Below are positions 6,319 through 8,907 of a stretch of 8,907 nt of DNA, piece after piece. Numbering within the stretch: position 1 is the first letter of the stretch; each line of letters starts with the position of its first letter. Made by a program: the position numbers and the translations under genes. The notes beneath the pieces are model-generated. The model was given only the letters and a program-made list of their open reading frames with translations, was not told the origin of the DNA and ran no database searches. The stretch comes from Thermococci archaeon (GTDB lineage Archaea; Methanobacteriota_B; Thermococci; Thermococcales; Thermococcaceae). The DNA lies in contig QMUE01000037.1 of assembly GCA_003663535.1 (NCBI GenBank), positions 1 to 8,907 of the forward strand, in the 5' to 3' direction.

Positions 6319-6355
6319 TATTTTAAATGAATCTTTAAAGTAAGTTTTAGGTGAT
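6319..6355 (+). promoter_or_regulatory. Promoter and Shine-Dalgarno of the EMC6-like/rpiA pair
   Basis: TATTTTAAATG (6319-6329) is a plausible TATA box in the 49-nt gap after the regulator gene. Its predicted start near 6349 coincides with AGGTGAT (6349-6355), which is 5 nt before the GTG start. A second weaker box, CTTTAAAG, lies at 6333-6340. This suggests a separate transcript with a minimal leader. Confidence 0.5.
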
Positions 6356-6360
6356 AGAAG

Positions 6361-6684
6361 GTGAACGCTGAAAATAAAATGTCGATCATATTTTATGGGA
6401 TCGGTGCATTAGCAGGAGTGATTAGTGGCGTTTTATCTACTCAGGCTCCAATGGGCTACGTTGCCGGCTTGTTAGTCTATTTAATCTCACCAAAGATAGT
6501 TATGGCCGTTGTTAAAGACCTTCCTGAGGAACTTAAAAATGATAGGGTTCTCCTGAAAAAAGGCATATGGAGCTTCATTTTGTTCTGGTTGTACTTCACA
6601 CTGTTTAGTTATAACTTAATACTCCAACCAGAGCCGAAATTTTACTCAAATCAATCGCTACTCTACAACATAACGAAGGGATGA
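6361..6684 (+). CDS. Small three-helix membrane protein, EMC6-like
   Basis: A 107-residue integral membrane protein with three predicted helices: about 8-28 (glycine-rich, GIGALAGVISGVL), 31-51 (MGYVAGLLVYLI) and 69-87 (SFILFWLYFTLFSYNLI). A charged loop (KDLPEELKNDRVLLKK, 52-67) separates helices two and three, and a polar tail ends the protein. The order small-residue helix, G-Y helix, charged loop, then 'SxxLFWxxF' helix resembles EMC6/Rab5-interacting-type proteins, subunits of Oxa1-superfamily membrane insertases, for which archaeal homologues are known. This is pattern resemblance only. The GTG start has AGGTGAT 5 nt upstream; a later ATG at 6379 has poor spacing. The stop is 3 nt before rpiA, so the two are co-translated, though no metabolic link is obvious. 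Confidence 0.75.
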   Translation: MNAENKMSIIFYGIGALAGVISGVLSTQAPMGYVAGLLVYLISPKIVMAVVKDLPEELKNDRVLLKKGIWSFILFWLYFTLFSYNLILQPEPKFYSNQSLLYNITKG

Positions 6685-6687
6685 TGG

Positions 6688-7371
6688 ATGGAAGAGCTAA
6701 AAAAACTAGTCGCAAAAGAGGCTTTGCGGTATATAGATGATGACATGATCATTGGTTTAGGTACTGGATCAACTACAGCCTACTTCATCCAGATGCTGGG
6801 AAAGAAGCTAATGACTGAAGAACTTGAGGACGTTTATGGGATCCCCACTTCTCATCAATCTAGACTTTTGGCCCTTGAAAGTGGTATTCCGGTCGTAACC
6901 CTTGATGAGGTTGATGCAATAGACATTGCTGTTGATGGAGCTGATGAAGTTGATCCACATCTTAACCTGATTAAAGGAAGAGGAGCAGCATTAACAATGG
7001 AGAAGATTATTGAGTATAGGGCTGGGACTTTCATAGTCCTTGTTGATGAGAGCAAATTAGTGGAGTATCTCGGCCAAAAGATGCCAGTGCCAATTGAAGT
7101 GATCCCCGCCGCTTGGAGGGCCATCAAAGAAGAGTTAGAAGTTTTTAACGCAACGGCTGAACTTAGAATGGGAGTTAAAAAAGATGGCCCGGTGATTACA
7201 GATAATGGGAATTTCATTCTCGATGCGAAATTCATAAAAATTGAAGATCCTCTAGACATGGAAATTGAGCTCAACAATATTCCTGGAGTTGTGGAAAACG
7301 GGATCTTTGCAGATATTGCTGATATTGTTCTGGTTGGCACAAAAGAAGGTGTCAAAAAGTTAGAGAGATAA
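6688..7371 (+). CDS. rpiA: Ribose-5-phosphate isomerase A
   Basis: A 227-residue RpiA that interconverts ribose 5-phosphate and ribulose 5-phosphate. In Thermococcales, which lack a complete oxidative pentose phosphate route, it supplies ribose 5-phosphate for nucleotides from ribulose 5-phosphate made by the reversed RuMP pathway. Motifs are GTGST (25-29, phosphate loop), DGADE (83-87), KGRGAA (96-101), the catalytic base E105 in MEKI, K123 in VDESK, and the C-terminal PGVVENGIFADIADIVLVGT block. Length agrees with archaeal members (about 225-230). The ATG at 6688 is preceded by a GGGATGATG stretch that straddles the upstream stop, giving translational coupling; nearby ATGs at 6681 and 6684 are out of frame. 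It ends 27 bp from a convergent gene. Confidence 0.95.
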   Translation: MEELKKLVAKEALRYIDDDMIIGLGTGSTTAYFIQMLGKKLMTEELEDVYGIPTSHQSRLLALESGIPVVTLDEVDAIDIAVDGADEVDPHLNLIKGRGAALTMEKIIEYRAGTFIVLVDESKLVEYLGQKMPVPIEVIPAAWRAIKEELEVFNATAELRMGVKKDGPVITDNGNFILDAKFIKIEDPLDMEIELNNIPGVVENGIFADIADIVLVGTKEGVKKLER

Positions 7372-7398
7372 ATTCTTTAAATAACTAAATAAAAGAAC
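7372..7398. other. Convergent gene junction
   Basis: rpiA (+) and the transglutaminase-like gene (-) end only 27 bp apart. The gap is A/T-rich with no long T-run on either strand. Plus-strand readthrough would enter a pyrimidine-rich stretch (about 7400-7421) inside the opposing gene, so the transcripts probably overlap at their 3' ends. Confidence 0.5.
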
Positions 7399-8613
7399 TT
7401 AACTTTCTATTCTTTCTGCCAAGTTTAGCACGATTCTAAGTGTATTTTGATCCCTCTCTACTCGGATCCATAAGCGGTTGAATTTTGATAAATCTTTGAC
7501 AACTTTTGGGTTTTCTGTGAATCTTCTGTAAAAATACTTCACAAATTCTGTGTGAAATGTGGGGGTGTAATAATCTACGAAATCAGACAGTTCAAGCTTC
7601 CAAGTACTTCTATTTGCATAACCATTTGAAAGATGAACCTTTTTATCAATATCAGAGATGTAGAAATCCCTGCTTAGGTTTGGGTAATTTTCGAGAAATA
7701 ATTCCGTCAGATCGTTCGCCATTACTGCTAGGTTTGCTGATGTGAAGTCATAATTTCTATTCTTGAAGTCCTCAGCAAGCATTATTCCAATTATCTTTAT
7801 TGTGAGGTTTTCGCCACTTTTCTGTATTTCATACACTGTGGCATTTGAAATAAGCAGTTTTTCTTCTCTATAAAGAGCCCACTTATTATAATATGTGCCC
7901 AAGTCCATGGGGGGCAAATTTTGATCCAAAAGAAAGTATTCGCCATCGATTTTAATTGCTACCGTCGTATGTTTTGTATTTGAATTTTCAAAGTTAATTT
8001 CAAATGCATATACTGGAGAATAGTCCATTTCTAGCAGTAGAGCTAGCGTTAAGATTGTGTAATCTGTACATATTCCTTTCCCTTTTTTGAGAGTCTCATA
8101 TGGGGTTTGGATTTCTGTTCCTTCTCCTCCTGTAATCCCAATAATAGTTCCGTTTTCAGAAATTTGTATTATTGGAGCTGGGAGGGAGGCTTTGTAATTA
8201 TCATATTCGATGTTATTTTGAAGCCATTCTAGAATGTTCCACGCACTTTCCTGTACGGTTTGGCCCTTTAACTCTATTGCAAGATAGGAGATCTTTGTTA
8301 GTTCATTTGAACTTAATCCACATTTTAGGGCTTCTTTGAATATGTATCTCCAAGTACTGGGCCAGGTGCTCTCGGGTAAAGAAGTAGTAGTTTCTATAGC
8401 AGTTGTAGTCGTAGTGGTGCTTGTGGTTTCTACAGTGGTTTGGGATGTTGTAGTAGTGGTAGTGGGAGAGGAGGTTGAGGTTGTTAAAGCCGGCAGCAGC
8501 TCTTTTGTCTCATCTTTTGTTCTAGTTGTAAAGTACCATGCACTAAAAGAGAGAAGAATCAATAGTATAAATAATCCTGCTATAAGTTTTATTTTTGAAG
8601 TATCCTTAGACAA
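7399..8613 (-). CDS. Membrane-anchored protein with Thr/Ser-rich stalk and transglutaminase-like domain
   Basis: A 404-residue predicted extracytoplasmic protein. A single hydrophobic segment (about 10-27, LIAGLFILLILLSFSAWYF) after a lysine-containing start is a membrane anchor or uncleaved signal. A low-complexity Thr/Ser stalk follows (about 44-81, with runs of five and more Thr), a likely O-glycosylated spacer. A transglutaminase/papain-like core comes next: C182 in GKGICTDYT, H215 in KHTTVAIKIDGEY and D230 in FLLDQN form the expected Cys-His-Asp triad. The rest (about 250-404) is unrecognised. Proteins of this type are usually predicted proteases or peptide-bond-modifying enzymes; the substrate is unknown. 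The start is TTG at 8613-8611 with GGGAGG about 8 nt upstream; no better in-frame start is seen. It looks monocistronic and convergent to rpiA. Confidence 0.8.
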   Translation of the reverse strand: MSKDTSKIKLIAGLFILLILLSFSAWYFTTRTKDETKELLPALTTSTSSPTTTTTTSQTTVETTSTTTTTTAIETTTSLPESTWPSTWRYIFKEALKCGLSSNELTKISYLAIELKGQTVQESAWNILEWLQNNIEYDNYKASLPAPIIQISENGTIIGITGGEGTEIQTPYETLKKGKGICTDYTILTLALLLEMDYSPVYAFEINFENSNTKHTTVAIKIDGEYFLLDQNLPPMDLGTYYNKWALYREEKLLISNATVYEIQKSGENLTIKIIGIMLAEDFKNRNYDFTSANLAVMANDLTELFLENYPNLSRDFYISDIDKKVHLSNGYANRSTWKLELSDFVDYYTPTFHTEFVKYFYRRFTENPKVVKDLSKFNRLWIRVERDQNTLRIVLNLAERIES

Positions 8614-8620
8614 ATTGATA

Positions 8621-8669
8621 GCCTCCCTTATTGTCCATCTTATGGTGTTAGGTATTCCTTTTATTTAAC
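8621..8669 (-). promoter_or_regulatory. Promoter and ribosome binding site of the transglutaminase-like gene
   Basis: On the minus strand GTTAAATAAAAGG (8669-8657) is a TATA-like box; transcription would start near 8638, some 25 nt before the TTG codon. AAGGGAGG (8629-8622) is a strong Shine-Dalgarno that supports the TTG start. Confidence 0.5.
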
Positions 8670-8800
8670 AATTTTTGTATGGTGTATGAAAAAGGAAAAT
8701 GTCCTGTCTTCTTGTCTCTATTGAAATCACCATCTTAAAGGAAGAATAAGTTAAAAGTTGGAAGTTTTTACATAAAACACATAATTATAAGGACCATAAT
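8670..8800. other. A/T-rich intergenic stretch before the tRNA
   Basis: No gene, repeat or RNA fold was recognised between the transglutaminase promoter and the tRNA promoter. The stretch is short, A/T-rich and full of stops in all frames. Confidence 0.5.
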
Positions 8801-8801
8801 C

Positions 8802-8830
8802 TTTTTAAAACCAATGCAATGTATAAAAAA
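8802..8830 (+). promoter_or_regulatory. tRNA-Leu promoter
   Basis: Two A/T boxes precede the tRNA: TTTTTAAAA (8802-8810) and TATAAAAAA (8822-8830). The first would start transcription near 8831, leaving about 17 nt of 5' leader; the second would start at about the mature 5' end. The first fits the usual short-leader arrangement better. Confidence 0.45.
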
Positions 8831-8847
8831 TGAACCCCATAAAACGC

Positions 8848-8907
8848 GCGGGGGTTGCCGAGCCTGGTCAAAGGCGGTGGACTCAAGATCCACTCCCGTA
8901 GGGGTTC
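8848..8907 (+). tRNA. tRNA-Leu (anticodon CAA), 3' end beyond the window
   Basis: The 5' acceptor strand GCGGGGG (8848-8854) is followed by a D-arm (GCC 8857-8859 / GGC 8873-8875). The anticodon stem pairs GTGGA with TCCAC (8877-8881 / 8889-8893) around the loop CTCAAGA, giving anticodon CAA (8884-8886), which reads UUG. The long variable arm CCC-GTA-GGG that begins at about 8895 is typical of class II tRNAs and confirms Leu. The T-arm and the 3' acceptor strand lie past the right edge. No intron interrupts the anticodon loop. Confidence 0.95.

Noticed and set aside
8397..8406. GCAGTTGTAG match to the psmB operator candidate
   Set aside because: It lies within the Thr-rich coding repeat, without the palindrome or a promoter; it is explained by codon repetition.
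8336..8520. Valine-rich plus-strand open frame and a GT-rich repeat resembling a mobile or satellite sequence
   Set aside because: It is the complement of the Thr-codon-rich stalk of the minus-strand surface protein.
8848..8907. tRNA-Leu as an integration site for a mobile element
   Set aside because: No integrase gene, no duplicated tRNA 3' end, and the tRNA 3' part is not in the window.
1..8907. CRISPR array, insertion sequence or transposase
   Set aside because: No spaced direct repeats of 25-37 bp, no terminal inverted repeats and no transposase-like reading frame were seen.

Overview
The window is chromosomal DNA from a hyperthermophilic euryarchaeon of the order Thermococcales, most likely Thermococcus or Pyrococcus with a low-to-moderate G+C content. 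The evidence is a set of proteins that read like Thermococcales orthologues: the ADP-dependent serine kinase SerK, the two-KH beta-CASP nuclease FttA/aCPSF1, an archaeal proteasome beta subunit, archaeal RpiA and an archaeal tRNA-Leu. It is supported by archaeal TATA boxes 25-30 bp from gene starts, Shine-Dalgarno sites of the AGGTGA type, and frequent GTG/TTG starts. Names rest on recognition of motifs and remembered family sequences, not on a database search.

Layout. Positions 1-2057 hold a minus-strand amino-acid block. serK has its own promoter, and a T-run terminator follows it. Next come a fold-type I aminotransferase and the first 29 codons of a threonine/serine dehydratase-like gene, whose start codon directly follows the aminotransferase stop. 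Positions 2058-2368 are a divergent control region with a promoter for each side. It also holds a 12-bp palindrome beside the serK TATA box, and a 15-bp inverted repeat overlapping an 11-bp tandem duplication near the predicted psmB transcription start.

Positions 2369-6311 form a plus-strand, probably co-transcribed group: proteasome beta subunit (psmB), the transcription terminator nuclease fttA, and a threonine-synthase-like protein. The last is the most unusual gene here. It has a zinc ribbon and a fold-type II PLP-enzyme body, but the lysine that should carry PLP is arginine, and a PadR-like winged-helix DNA-binding domain is fused to its C terminus. I infer a non-catalytic, ligand-sensing transcription regulator. 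Positions 6361-7371 hold a second plus-strand pair: a three-helix membrane protein resembling EMC6, then ribose-5-phosphate isomerase rpiA. Convergent to it, at 7399-8613 (minus), is a membrane-anchored protein with a Thr-rich stalk and a transglutaminase-like domain. A tRNA-Leu(CAA) begins at 8848 and runs off the window.

How the genes work together. SerK makes O-phosphoserine, and the dehydratase and aminotransferase would consume or interconvert amino acids, so the left side is about serine/threonine/cysteine and keto-acid flow. The central group joins protein turnover, transcription termination and a putative amino-acid-responsive regulator. The inverted/tandem repeat at the group's promoter is a candidate site for autoregulation by that regulator; this is a hypothesis.
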